NCBI GenBank assembly: GCA_031285565.1
Contig: JAITVY010000012.1
Location: forward strand, 1-59,304
Direction: 5' to 3'
DNA length: 59,304 bases
Origin: Tannerella sp.
GTDB taxonomy: Bacteria > Bacteroidota > Bacteroidia > Bacteroidales > Tannerellaceae
Numbering within the stretch: the stretch's first letter is position 1; the number at the start of each line of letters is the position of its first letter. Position numbers and translations under genes: made by a program. The notes under the pieces are model-generated. The model worked only from the letters and a program-made list of their open reading frames with translations, did no database searches and was not told the DNA's origin. Of the stretch, positions 1 to 7,529 are shown one piece after another.

Positions 1-332
1 TGGCGGACAGGATGAGGACGGTAGCTACCGTCCAGCAAAGAGTTTATCAGTTCGTCTTTATGGAGTTTCAGGTAAGGAAGTAAGTCTTCCGTTTCCATCT
101 TATCGACTCCTCCACTGCCACCATTGGACACGACCTGTTTGTAAGCGCGATTCAGGTTGCCAGGTGTCAAAATACGTTCCAATAAATCTTCTTTGGTTAA
201 TTGCACTTCCACGAGGTGGTTTTCTGTTATCCCAATAAAAGTCTGCACTCCGGCATAGCTGTCGGATTCCGTCCTATCCTTCTGCCGGCAGTTATCACTC
301 AAGGTTGATATTTTCTGCATTCCTCCCTTCAT
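1..332 (-). CDS. ltrA: Group II intron reverse transcriptase/maturase, N-terminal part
   Basis: The frame opens at ATG 330-332 and stays open to the window edge (about 110 codons). The N-terminus ends in a region typical of intron-encoded proteins: LLERILTPGNLNRAYKQVV, then GGSGGVDKM, then LLDGSYRPHPV. This is the RT-0/RT-1 region of LtrA-like reverse transcriptases, where GxGGVDGM and LLxGxYxPxPV are hallmarks. A second ATG at 318-320 is an alternative start. The protein would splice its own intron RNA and carry out retrohoming. The catalytic YADD motif and the maturase domain lie outside the window, so whether the enzyme is intact cannot be judged. Confidence 0.9.
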   Translation of the reverse strand, partial: MKGGMQKISTLSDNCRQKDRTESDSYAGVQTFIGITENHLVEVQLTKEDLLERILTPGNLNRAYKQVVSNGGSGGVDKMETEDLLPYLKLHKDELINSLLDGSYRPHPVR

Positions 333-754
333 TAGGTAACATTCATTGACTACTCGCTTAAATAAAGTTCAGACCTTCCCCGAATGTCGATTTTTTTTTT
401 CGGGTACTATGTCATCTGCTGACTTCTCACAGCAAACTTTACTCCGTGCTTCTGAAAAAAAAAAACATCTGCACGTCTGTGAGATCTCCCCAGTTAAGAA
501 TACATTCTTTCCATCTTATACCTGCCGGATTTACTTTGGATGTTTCCGGATAGTTATCGGGCTTTGTCTTGTCTTGCAGACTAACCCACATCCTTTAGCC
601 TTATATCCGGTTTCTGTACGTCAGTCCAGATGTTTGCCGCCACCTTTCTTCAGATTCCATCTCACGAGGGACACCCTTGGCTTTGGCTAAACACTTCCCA
701 CTATCAGGGTGTGTTGGACTTACACCCATTAGAATATACACATGCTGGGCGAAC
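1..754 (-). mobile_element. Group II intron, 5' part (cut by the window edge)
   Basis: Read on the minus strand, the stretch from about 754 down to 333 resembles a bacterial group II intron 5' ribozyme region. It has the GGGTGTAAGTCC-type start, a run containing AAGGGTGTCC and GGAATCTGAAG, a segment with CTGACG and CAGAAACC, and finally GAAGGTCTGAAC before the reverse transcriptase frame. The 5' splice site is either GTTCG at 754, directly after the T-run of a terminator, or GTGTA at 741; GUGYG is the consensus. Domains V and VI and the 3' end lie beyond the window. The two plus-strand open frames here have no coding character. Confidence 0.85.
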
Positions 755-784
755 AAAAAAAAGCCCTGTTTTGTGCAGGGCTTT
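755..784 (-). terminator. Rho-independent terminator of the glyS-FKBP operon
   Basis: On the minus strand a 9-bp stem (AAAGCCCTG/CAGGGCTTT, plus-strand arms 760-768 and 776-784) is followed by eight T residues. It lies 23 bp past the FKBP stop codon and directly precedes the group II intron. Confidence 0.9.
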
Positions 785-807
785 CTTTCATATATATATA
801 TCGGATG

Positions 808-1407
808 TTAATCCGTCATGTCATCAATATAAATTACTTTCATTAATTCAATTTCAAAACAAAGAGTAGAATAAGCCGGAATACTATTCGAAGCAGTTTC
901 CCCATAAGCTAATTGATATGGAAGCCAGACTTCCCATTTATCACCCACAACCATATATTGTAAAGCATCCAACCAACCGGTTATTTCGACCTTATACCCA
1001 TACGGATTACTTTTTTCATTATAATTAGCTACTCCAGAATTCATTGCGACATTATAAGGCTCCCCATCGTCAAAAAATCTGGATTTAAAAACATCCCCTT
1101 TGGTTATACCCTTATCTTCATCAGTAACGACAAATGTCCCTTTATAATAAACTTGCGCACGGTCTGAAGAAGTAGGTGTATCCCCACCTGCTTCACCGGA
1201 TTTGAGTACTTTATAATAAAGACTCGCCGCATTTGTAAGCGATTTTAATTCGGTATATTCAGGATTATTAGCAATTTCATCAAAAGCCTGCTCATTCTTT
1301 AATTTCCATACTTCATCAGAATTATCATCGTCATCATCACTACATGATATTACAAATAATGCTGTAATAAGCATCCATATATAGAATCCCGCTTTCTTCA
1401 TATTCAT
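808..1407 (-). CDS. FKBP-type peptidyl-prolyl isomerase-like lipoprotein
   Basis: A 199-aa lipoprotein. The signal peptide ends in the lipobox FVISC (Cys22) and is followed by an Asp-rich run, a common Bacteroidetes surface-lipoprotein context. The C-terminal half is an FKBP domain: AQVYYKGTF, GDVFKSRF, then ITGWLDALQYMVVGDKWEVWLPYQLAYGE and a final FEIELMKV strand. FKBP proteins isomerise Xaa-Pro bonds, here probably of exported proteins at the outer membrane. The gene follows glyS by 9 bp, so the two are co-transcribed up to the terminator at 755-784. The family is clear; substrate and true enzymatic activity are not. Confidence 0.88.
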   Translation of the reverse strand: MNMKKAGFYIWMLITALFVISCSDDDDDNSDEVWKLKNEQAFDEIANNPEYTELKSLTNAASLYYKVLKSGEAGGDTPTSSDRAQVYYKGTFVVTDEDKGITKGDVFKSRFFDDGEPYNVAMNSGVANYNEKSNPYGYKVEITGWLDALQYMVVGDKWEVWLPYQLAYGETASNSIPAYSTLCFEIELMKVIYIDDMTD

Positions 1408-1416
1408 ATTTTATAT

Positions 1417-2958
1417 TTATTGTAATTTACGTAATAAGCTCGACATATTTACTTTTTCATTTACAATATCAAAAAGCTTATCAATAGGCACACGTTCCTG
1501 CTCCATTGTATCACGGAAACGGATCGTTACGCAATTATCATTCAATGTATCATGATCGATAGTTATACAATAAGGCGTTCCGATTGCATCCTGTCGGCGA
1601 TACCGCTTTCCTATAGAATCTTTTTCGTCATACTGGCAACGGAAATTAAAACGTAAAAGGTTCATGATTTCTTCTGCTTTTTCCGGAAGACCATCTTTTT
1701 TCACCAATGGTAACACAGCCAATTTTACAGGAGCCAATACAGGAGGCAATTTCAGAACAACACGCGTATCCCCGCCATCCAGTTTCTCTTCACAATAAGC
1801 TCCTGAAAGTAAGCTCAGAAACATACGATCCACACCTATCGATGTTTCAATAACGTACGGCACATAACTTTTGTTCAATTCAGGATCAAAATATTGAATT
1901 TTCTTTCCTGAGAACTTTTCATGTTGACTCAAATCGAAATCTGTCCGACTGTGAATTCCTTCTACTTCCTTAAATCCGAATGGCATTTCAAATTCTATAT
2001 CCGTAGCTGCATTCGCATAATGAGCCAATTTATCGTGATCATGGAAACGGTACTTTTTGTCACCCATACCAAGTGATTTATGCCATCTCATACGTACTTC
2101 TTTCCATTTGGCAAACCAATCCAATTCTTCACCCGGACGAACAAAAAACTGCATTTCCATTTGTTCAAACTCACGCATACGGAAAATAAACTGCCGTGCT
2201 ACGATCTCGTTACGGAATGCTTTCCCAATTTGGGCAATTCCGAAAGGAATCTTCATCCGGCCCGTTTTCTGTACATTCAGAAAATTCACAAAAATACCCT
2301 GTGCCGTTTCAGGACGCAGATATACTTTCATCGCACCATCAGCTGTCGAGCCCATTTCGGTCGCGAACATCAGGTTAAACTGGCGCACATCCGTCCAGTT
2401 ACGTGTACCGGAGATCGGACAGGCAATTTCGCAATCCAGTATTAAATCGCGTAAAGCTTCCAGATCCGAATCATTCAGGGCTTTAGCAAAACGCGTATGC
2501 ACATCATCACGCTTTGCCTGATTTTCAAGCACGCGCGGATTCGTTGTGCGGAATTGTTGTTCGTCAAATGCATCACCAAAACGCTTGGCTGCCTTTTCAA
2601 CTTCCTTATTTATTTTTTCATCAATCTTCGCCAGATAATCTTCAATTAAAACATCGGCGCGATAACGTTTTTTACTGTCTTTATTATCAATTAACGGATC
2701 GTTAAAAGCATCCACATGCCCCGATGCTTTCCAGATAGTCGGGTGCATAAAAATAGCAGAATCAATACCAACAATATTCTCATTCAATAATGTCATACTA
2801 TCCCACCAATACTTCTTGATATTATTTTTTAGCTCTACACCGTTCTGACCATAGTCATATACGGCACCCAAACCGTCATAAATTTCTGATGAAGGAAATA
2901 CAAATCCGTATTCTTTACAATGTGATATCAGTTTTTTAAATACATCTTCTTGTGCCAT
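1417..2958 (-). CDS. glyS: Glycyl-tRNA synthetase (homodimeric class II)
   Basis: A 513-aa alpha2-type glycyl-tRNA synthetase that charges tRNA-Gly in the cytoplasm. The N-terminal part reads SHCKEYGFVFPSSEIYDGL and YDYGQNGVELKNNIK. The class II core includes YLRPETAQGIFVNF, FGIAQIGKAFRNEI (motif 2 area), MREFEQMEMQFF and ETSIGVDRMFL (motif 3). An anticodon-binding domain occupies the last 110 residues. Length matches the family. This is the eukaryote/archaea-like single-chain form, not the alpha/beta tetramer. It is the first gene of an operon with the FKBP lipoprotein. A weak -7-like element (TTACTTTG) lies 26-33 bp upstream at 2984-2991. Confidence 0.97.
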   Translation of the reverse strand: MAQEDVFKKLISHCKEYGFVFPSSEIYDGLGAVYDYGQNGVELKNNIKKYWWDSMTLLNENIVGIDSAIFMHPTIWKASGHVDAFNDPLIDNKDSKKRYRADVLIEDYLAKIDEKINKEVEKAAKRFGDAFDEQQFRTTNPRVLENQAKRDDVHTRFAKALNDSDLEALRDLILDCEIACPISGTRNWTDVRQFNLMFATEMGSTADGAMKVYLRPETAQGIFVNFLNVQKTGRMKIPFGIAQIGKAFRNEIVARQFIFRMREFEQMEMQFFVRPGEELDWFAKWKEVRMRWHKSLGMGDKKYRFHDHDKLAHYANAATDIEFEMPFGFKEVEGIHSRTDFDLSQHEKFSGKKIQYFDPELNKSYVPYVIETSIGVDRMFLSLLSGAYCEEKLDGGDTRVVLKLPPVLAPVKLAVLPLVKKDGLPEKAEEIMNLLRFNFRCQYDEKDSIGKRYRRQDAIGTPYCITIDHDTLNDNCVTIRFRDTMEQERVPIDKLFDIVNEKVNMSSLLRKLQ

Positions 2959-2983
2959 AAGACCTTTTTATTTTTTGGAGTGT

Positions 2984-2991
2984 GCAAAGTA
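2984..2991 (-). promoter_or_regulatory. Possible -7 element for glyS
   Basis: TTACTTTG on the minus strand differs from TAnnTTTG at one position and lies 26 bp before the glyS start. No clear -33 element was seen. Confidence 0.35.
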
Positions 2992-3047
2992 AATCAATTT
3001 TCAGGAAAATCCCCAGCTTTTAGCGTTTATTAATGGGTCCACAAACG

Positions 3048-3887
3048 TCATTCCGTATTACCTTTCAGCTTTTCATCAAGATACATGATTTTCTTTGCTG
3101 ATTTTTCTTTTTCGAGCCGCATGGTTTCCAGATCACTAAGAACCACAGCCAAATCATGAGTCGCCCGGATCGCCTTCTTATCATCTTCACTTAGATTAAG
3201 CGAAAACTTTGTCCCACCGGTATATTCCACTTTTATACGAACTTTATCATCAGTTGCATACACAAAATTAACAGCCTCAATGCAGTTCTCACCTTTATAG
3301 GTAACCACTTCAGTTGTATTTCCCAAATCCGTAAACCGGTAATTCATTCCTCCGTCATAAGCTATAGATGCAGTTTCCGCATACGTACCATCCGGAATAC
3401 TCAACTTTATACCTGTGTGGTTAATCGCACGTCCACCGAAATAAACGCTTGCCAGATAAATCTCGCCTTTCTCATCTACGCCACAACGTATATAACTTCG
3501 TTGCACATTACGTTCAATAGTTTGTTGCTTCCAGATATAATTGCCGATATCTTCGTAAACAGAATCTTTTTCTAAAATAAAACCTGCTTTTAATTTTTCG
3601 ATCTCTTCCATCCGGATCGGCATAAGGCTATCACAGAATGCTATATTGCGCTCACTCTCTCCCTTCTCTACCAGGCGCATCAATGTCAACGACTCCTTCA
3701 GAACTTCAATCTCACGGGGATAAAGTATCCGTATTGTATCAATTACACTTTTTGCAGCAGCATATTGCTTTGTCTCATAAAGCATCTTCGCCTGTTCAAA
3801 ATGTGCACGCGCCTCCTTTGTCTTCCCGCATCCGGTCAAAACCAGGACAAACAAAACTAAAACCGAACCACATCTTAAGAATTTCAT
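3048..3887 (-). CDS. Conserved hypothetical lipoprotein, TPR-like N-terminus
   Basis: A 279-aa predicted lipoprotein with lipobox LVLTGC (Cys20). Residues about 25-60 (ARAHFEQAKMLYETKQYAAAKSVID) look like one TPR helix pair. The rest is mixed alpha/beta and ends in a charged helical stretch (LSDLETMRLEKEKSAKKIMYLDEKL) that may form a coiled coil. No catalytic motif was recognised. It lies 32 bp behind the CAP-domain gene and no promoter was seen between them, so the two are probably co-transcribed. The function is unknown; a cell-envelope role is inferred only from the lipoprotein signal. Confidence 0.75.
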   Translation of the reverse strand: MKFLRCGSVLVLFVLVLTGCGKTKEARAHFEQAKMLYETKQYAAAKSVIDTIRILYPREIEVLKESLTLMRLVEKGESERNIAFCDSLMPIRMEEIEKLKAGFILEKDSVYEDIGNYIWKQQTIERNVQRSYIRCGVDEKGEIYLASVYFGGRAINHTGIKLSIPDGTYAETASIAYDGGMNYRFTDLGNTTEVVTYKGENCIEAVNFVYATDDKVRIKVEYTGGTKFSLNLSEDDKKAIRATHDLAVVLSDLETMRLEKEKSAKKIMYLDEKLKGNTE

Positions 3888-3919
3888 TTGCTTCTTATTT
3901 ATTTACTATTAAATGAATG

Positions 3920-4381
3920 TTATCGTCCTATAAACAACTGCACCCAATATAATCTATTTTCTTCCTCATAACATCCGACACCGATGTCTGTATATTTCTC
4001 CGACAAAATATTATTTCGATGCCCTTCAGAATTCATCCAACTATTCATCACCGATTCTGCATCCGATTGACCGGCTGCTATATTTTCACCGGCTGCTCCA
4101 TATGACATACTTTCTTCAATCACGGTAAAACAACCTGAACCGTCCGGACGTGTATGACTAAACTTATCTTTTATCTCTTTAGCTCTAATCCTTGACGATC
4201 TCATCAATGATTCATTCATTTGCAATGGTTGCAATCCAGCCTTCGAACGTTCCTGATTAACGATCTTGATCACTTGAGTTTCTGCATCCAAAAAAGGAGA
4301 ATTATCATCGTCATCCTCTTTATGGCAACCGCACACAAGTATAAAACAGGCACAAATCCATATAAATATCTTATTCTTCAT
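3920..4381 (-). CDS. CAP-domain (YkwD/SCP-like) lipoprotein
   Basis: A 153-aa protein starting at the ATG at 4379-4381. A longer frame to 4471 exists, but a consensus -7 element at 4401-4408 lies inside that extension, and the chosen start gives a proper lipoprotein signal (FILVCGC). The CAP core is visible: IVNQERSKAGLQPL, SHTRPDGS, GENIAAG, SWMNSEGHRNNIL and the final YWVQLF strand, with the usual His/Glu set (SHTRPDG, GENIA, GHRNNI). In bacteria the family is extracellular and mostly of unknown activity. An Asp-rich stretch follows the lipidated Cys. Confidence 0.85.
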   Translation of the reverse strand: MKNKIFIWICACFILVCGCHKEDDDDNSPFLDAETQVIKIVNQERSKAGLQPLQMNESLMRSSRIRAKEIKDKFSHTRPDGSGCFTVIEESMSYGAAGENIAAGQSDAESVMNSWMNSEGHRNNILSEKYTDIGVGCYEEENRLYWVQLFIGR

Positions 4382-4400
4382 TTGCTTCCGGTATTTCGTA

Positions 4401-4408
4401 CAAAGGTA
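4401..4408 (-). promoter_or_regulatory. -7 promoter element of the CAP-domain gene
   Basis: TACCTTTG on the minus strand is a perfect match to TAnnTTTG, 19 bp upstream of the chosen ATG. It supports the shorter start. Confidence 0.65.
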
Positions 4409-4458
4409 AGAAAAAAACGAACTTCTGAGAACGAGCACTTTAAACAAAACACATTTTA

Positions 4459-5556
4459 TTAGAATGGCCACATTTCACCTGTAAAAGGAACCGCCATCAA
4501 TTGCGAAGGATCTATTTTTACATACTTAACCTTCTCCCTTCGCCAGGTATACACAATATGAACCATTCCATCCATCCCCTGTATGACAGAAGGATACGAA
4601 TATTCTTTAATAGGAGAATCTTCAAGAATAAGTGAAGCATCCCAATGAATTCCGTCATTGGAAATCGCAACATTCAATGGTGTTCGTTTTCGATCCTGAT
4701 AAGCACTCTCAGCAGCTTTTACATGATTATAGACCATCAGGAAACGTCCGTCTTTCAAGGTCATTGCATCAAGCCCCGAATTATTATTCGGAACAGGCAA
4801 AGCAAACGGCGAACTCCATGTTTTACCATCATCATCCGAAAATGCAGATACTACAGCCTCATTCTGAGAACGGCAAACAAATTGTAACTTCCCATCCTGA
4901 TGAAGTAAAAAAGAAGGTTGGATAATACCCCACGTAGCATCATTTAACGGATCGGTTTTAGTCCAGGTAGTCCCGAAATCTTTTGTAAACTCTATATGGA
5001 TCCGCCATCCCTTATCTTCAGTACTTGATCCGCAAATCAGTGTATTGCCAATTAATATGGGACGATTCTTTATCGGTCCGAGAAATCCTTCAGGTAATGC
5101 CTCCGGACTGCTCCATGTCATTCCGTGGTCATAAGAACGAATCAGATAACCTGACCAGTCCTGCACATTTTTACCGATTTTATAAAACAGGATTAATTCT
5201 TTTCTGGGAACCTGATAAAGCACCGGATTATAACATGCCTTACGCAATGTATCATTCACTATACCGTCAGCAACCTTTACTGGCGCTGTCCATCTGTTAT
5301 CGACCAAACGACTAACATAAATATTTACCTCCGGATTACCCTCATACGGTCCTCCGAAAAAAGCAGTTATTAAGCCCGAAGGAGTCTCTTCTATCGTAGG
5401 AGCATGTACCGAAACAAACGAAGTAGAATCATAAATAAATTCATCCCTTAAAATACCCTTCCGCCAGTTTTTTTCATCTGTATTTTCTGCAGAAACAACA
5501 CTGTCGTTTAAGCAAATCAGAAAAAGAAAACTTATATAAACATATATCCTATACAT
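4459..5556 (-). CDS. BNR-repeat (sialidase-like) exported protein
   Basis: A 365-aa protein with an N-terminal signal peptide (FLFLICLNDSVVSA) and a six-bladed-propeller type sequence of the BNR_2 family. Asp-box-like motifs are visible: SYDHGMTW, TKDFGTTW, SDDDGKTW and SNDGIHW. N-terminal HAPTIEETPSGLITAFFGG and C-terminal SYPSVIQGMDGMVHIVYTW are typical of this group. Members are often annotated as exo-alpha-sialidases, but many act on other glycans, and the Arg triad of true sialidases cannot be confirmed by eye. The gene lies 13 bp behind the sorting-tail gene at 5570-5917, so the two form an operon. Confidence 0.78.
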   Translation of the reverse strand: MYRIYVYISFLFLICLNDSVVSAENTDEKNWRKGILRDEFIYDSTSFVSVHAPTIEETPSGLITAFFGGPYEGNPEVNIYVSRLVDNRWTAPVKVADGIVNDTLRKACYNPVLYQVPRKELILFYKIGKNVQDWSGYLIRSYDHGMTWSSPEALPEGFLGPIKNRPILIGNTLICGSSTEDKGWRIHIEFTKDFGTTWTKTDPLNDATWGIIQPSFLLHQDGKLQFVCRSQNEAVVSAFSDDDGKTWSSPFALPVPNNNSGLDAMTLKDGRFLMVYNHVKAAESAYQDRKRTPLNVAISNDGIHWDASLILEDSPIKEYSYPSVIQGMDGMVHIVYTWRREKVKYVKIDPSQLMAVPFTGEMWPF

Positions 5557-5569
5557 AATTACCTTTTTT

Positions 5570-5917
5570 TCACCGGATCACAATCTTACGCACTGTTCCG
5601 GCTATACGAACAATATAATATCCTTTGGAAAGGGGGAATATATATTCACCGGATGACTGTTTCATTTCAATTTCGTACACTTTTGTACCGATGATATTGT
5701 AAATTTCCATTTTGGCACTAACCGGAGCATTCGATACAACAATCCGGTTTTCGATTGTCTTCACATCAATCGGATTATTAACCGAAGCTGTTTCTTTAGT
5801 AAAAATTTTAGATGAACGATCAGTCTGCTGCGCCTGAATATAATTTGTCATTAACCCGCACCCCGTCAGCAACATAATTACTATAATATTCTTTCTGACA
5901 CGTCCGTTCAATCTCAT
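5570..5917 (-). CDS. Small exported protein with a type IX-like sorting tail
   Basis: A 115-aa protein with an N-terminal hydrophobic signal (residues about 10-30) and, after a short linker, a C-terminal domain (about 55-115). The C-terminal domain resembles the Por secretion/T9SS type A sorting domain: AKMEIYNIIGTKVYEIEM, SGEYIFPLSKGYYIVRI and a final KIVIR strand. Almost nothing lies between signal and tail, so this is a sorting domain with no obvious cargo. It is the first gene of an operon with the BNR protein; a -7-like element is at 5967-5974. The function is unknown. Confidence 0.68.
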   Translation of the reverse strand: MRLNGRVRKNIIVIMLLTGCGLMTNYIQAQQTDRSSKIFTKETASVNNPIDVKTIENRIVVSNAPVSAKMEIYNIIGTKVYEIEMKQSSGEYIFPLSKGYYIVRIAGTVRKIVIR

Positions 5918-5966
5918 TTAACGTTTTATCTGTCGCCTGTTTTAAGAGGCAGTTAAAATTTTATGG

Positions 5967-5974
5967 TAAAGATA
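5967..5974 (-). promoter_or_regulatory. Probable -7 element for the sorting-tail/BNR operon
   Basis: TATCTTTA on the minus strand matches TAnnTTTG at all but the last base, 49 bp upstream of the ATG. Confidence 0.45.
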
Positions 5975-6049
5975 GCAATTAATCCGAAAAGCCTTATACA
6001 GCAGGCAAAATAAAAAAGTCCCTGATAAAATGCCTGATCCTCACCAGCA

Positions 6050-6973
6050 TTACTTCCCAATTAAGGAAACCACCAATCCTTCATCACCCAGAATCGTTTC
6101 AGGGAAAATAACTTTTGCCTCATTCAAAAGGGGTTCTATATCATCATATCTGGCAGAATAATGCCCTAACACTAATTTCTTTACATGAGCATCCAATGCT
6201 ATTCTTGCTGCTTGTTTTGCAGTTGAATGAAACGTCTCTTTTGCACGCGGTAAATCCGCATCCATAAAGGTTGACTCATGATACAAACAATCGACACCTT
6301 CTATCAGCGGAATAATTTCGGGAGCATAAGCCGTATCCGAACAATAAGCATATCGCTTAGGAGAATCGGCCAAACGCGTCAGACGGCTATTAGGAATTAT
6401 AGTTCCGTCTTCCTGTATAAAATCAGCTCCTCGTTTTATGCCTGCCAACAACTTTATAGGAATATGGTAAAAATCAATCATTTCACGCAACAAGTGTGCT
6501 TCGCCCTCCTTCTCTTCAAACAGATAACCACAAGTCGGTATTCGATGCTTCAACGGAATTGAATGTACACGTACAGATCGGTCTTCCATAATCAGCTCAT
6601 GCCGGAACGGATCAATTACATTTATCCGCACAGAATATGGAATTTCTTTACAAAAAACAGCCAAAATCGAACGCATAAAATCTTCCACACCTTTTGGGCC
6701 GTGAATAACAAGTTCACCCTTACGCCCTAACATACCAAGTGTAGATATTAACCCTGGTAAACCGAAGCAATGATCTCCATGCGCGTGTGAAATAAAAATA
6801 TGATTCAGCCGGTTAAAACGAATCCGCATTTTTCGCATCTGCAACTGTGTACCTTCCCCACAATCAATCATATATAATTTATCCCGCAGGTCCACCACTT
6901 GCGACGTAGCCATATGCCTTAAAGTAGGTGTCGCCGAACCGCAGCCTAAATAATTAATATCAAAACGAGCCAT
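6050..6973 (-). CDS. rnz: Ribonuclease Z (tRNA 3' endonuclease)
   Basis: A 307-aa metallo-beta-lactamase-fold nuclease that trims tRNA 3' trailers. The start is the ATG at 6971-6973 (MARFDINYLGCGSATPT). The frame extends upstream to 7054, but a perfect -7 element at 6993-7000 lies within that extension. The zinc motif SHAHGDH (His63, His65, Asp67, His68) is intact. Further family signatures are AYCSDTAY, YHESTFMDAD, AKETFHSTAKQAA and LVLGHYSARY. Length is normal for the RNase Z short form. It is transcribed away from rpoN. Confidence 0.96.
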   Translation of the reverse strand: MARFDINYLGCGSATPTLRHMATSQVVDLRDKLYMIDCGEGTQLQMRKMRIRFNRLNHIFISHAHGDHCFGLPGLISTLGMLGRKGELVIHGPKGVEDFMRSILAVFCKEIPYSVRINVIDPFRHELIMEDRSVRVHSIPLKHRIPTCGYLFEEKEGEAHLLREMIDFYHIPIKLLAGIKRGADFIQEDGTIIPNSRLTRLADSPKRYAYCSDTAYAPEIIPLIEGVDCLYHESTFMDADLPRAKETFHSTAKQAARIALDAHVKKLVLGHYSARYDDIEPLLNEAKVIFPETILGDEGLVVSLIGK

Positions 6974-6992
6974 ATCATTTTTTTCAATACTG

Positions 6993-7000
6993 CAAAAGTA
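6993..7000 (-). promoter_or_regulatory. -7 promoter element of rnz
   Basis: TACTTTTG on the minus strand is a perfect TAnnTTTG match 19 bp before the chosen rnz ATG. Confidence 0.65.
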
Positions 7001-7311
7001 CAAAAAACATCCTTCTAAACACATACTCCCCGTATAAACAAGGCTATTATGCAACTATTAAATAGTGTCGTTTTTAGAATGCGTCTCAATCATAAAAACA
7101 GATTATAGCCAATATAAATGAAGCTAAAGCGAAATGATAACGAAATATTCTTATACGAAATAACGATATAGCAACAAGTATCAATCGATAATTAATGCAC
7201 TTGTCTTTGCTAATTGTCAAGAAAAATCTCCTTAATTAACCACTTCGCATAATTCATAGTTTATAATTACTGGAAACAACGAACGTTGTTTCATAATTTG
7301 TAATTCTTTTT

Positions 7312-7319
7312 TACCTTTG
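7312..7319 (+). promoter_or_regulatory. -7 promoter element driving the rpoN leader
   Basis: TACCTTTG is a perfect match to TAnnTTTG. A TTG at 7286-7288 is a possible -33 element, slightly far. Transcription would start near 7326, about 200 nt before the rpoN ATG. Confidence 0.6.
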
Positions 7320-7325
7320 CCAGAA

Positions 7326-7528
7326 GGAACGTTTTAAGTAGCGAGGGCAGAAGGCAACGTTTGCGAGGTTGAGAACAGAGACCGAACTTGTTCAGATTAT
7401 GCCGAGACACGCAAAAGTGCGTTTAAGTGAGAATAATAATATACCAGTATGATTATTATCGAGCGTAGCACTTTGAATTAAATTAAAACGACTAATGAAA
7501 TTGAACAACTCAAAAGTTTTGTCTTTTT
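7326..7528 (+). ncRNA. Structured leader or small RNA upstream of rpoN (6S-like candidate)
   Basis: About 200 nt from the predicted transcription start to a T6 run abutting the rpoN ATG, with several complementary segments. A closing pair CGTTTTAA (7330-7337)/TTAAAACG (7483-7490) encloses AAAGTGC (7414-7420)/GCACTTT (7468-7474), which encloses ATAATAAT (7433-7440)/ATTATTAT (7452-7459). A short AACT/AGTT hairpin followed by GTCTTTTTT at the 3' end looks like a weak terminator. A closing stem, a large open region and a long terminal hairpin of about 200 nt total recall 6S RNA, but no sequence hallmark proves that identity. It could instead be a regulatory 5' UTR. The region 6974-7311 before it holds only the rnz and leader promoters. 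Confidence 0.45.
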
Positions 7529-7529
7529 T

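Noticed and set aside
346..869. Two plus-strand open frames of 114 and 79 codons
   Set aside because: They lie antisense to the group II intron ribozyme and the FKBP 3' end; composition is low-complexity and they match no family.
4459..5556. Calling the BNR protein a true sialidase (nanH)
   Set aside because: Asp boxes are present but the catalytic Arg triad and FRIP-type motif could not be confirmed, and no sialic-acid genes are nearby.
6974..7054. Longer N-terminus for ribonuclease Z
   Set aside because: It would run through a perfect -7 promoter element, and family alignment begins at MARFDINYLG.
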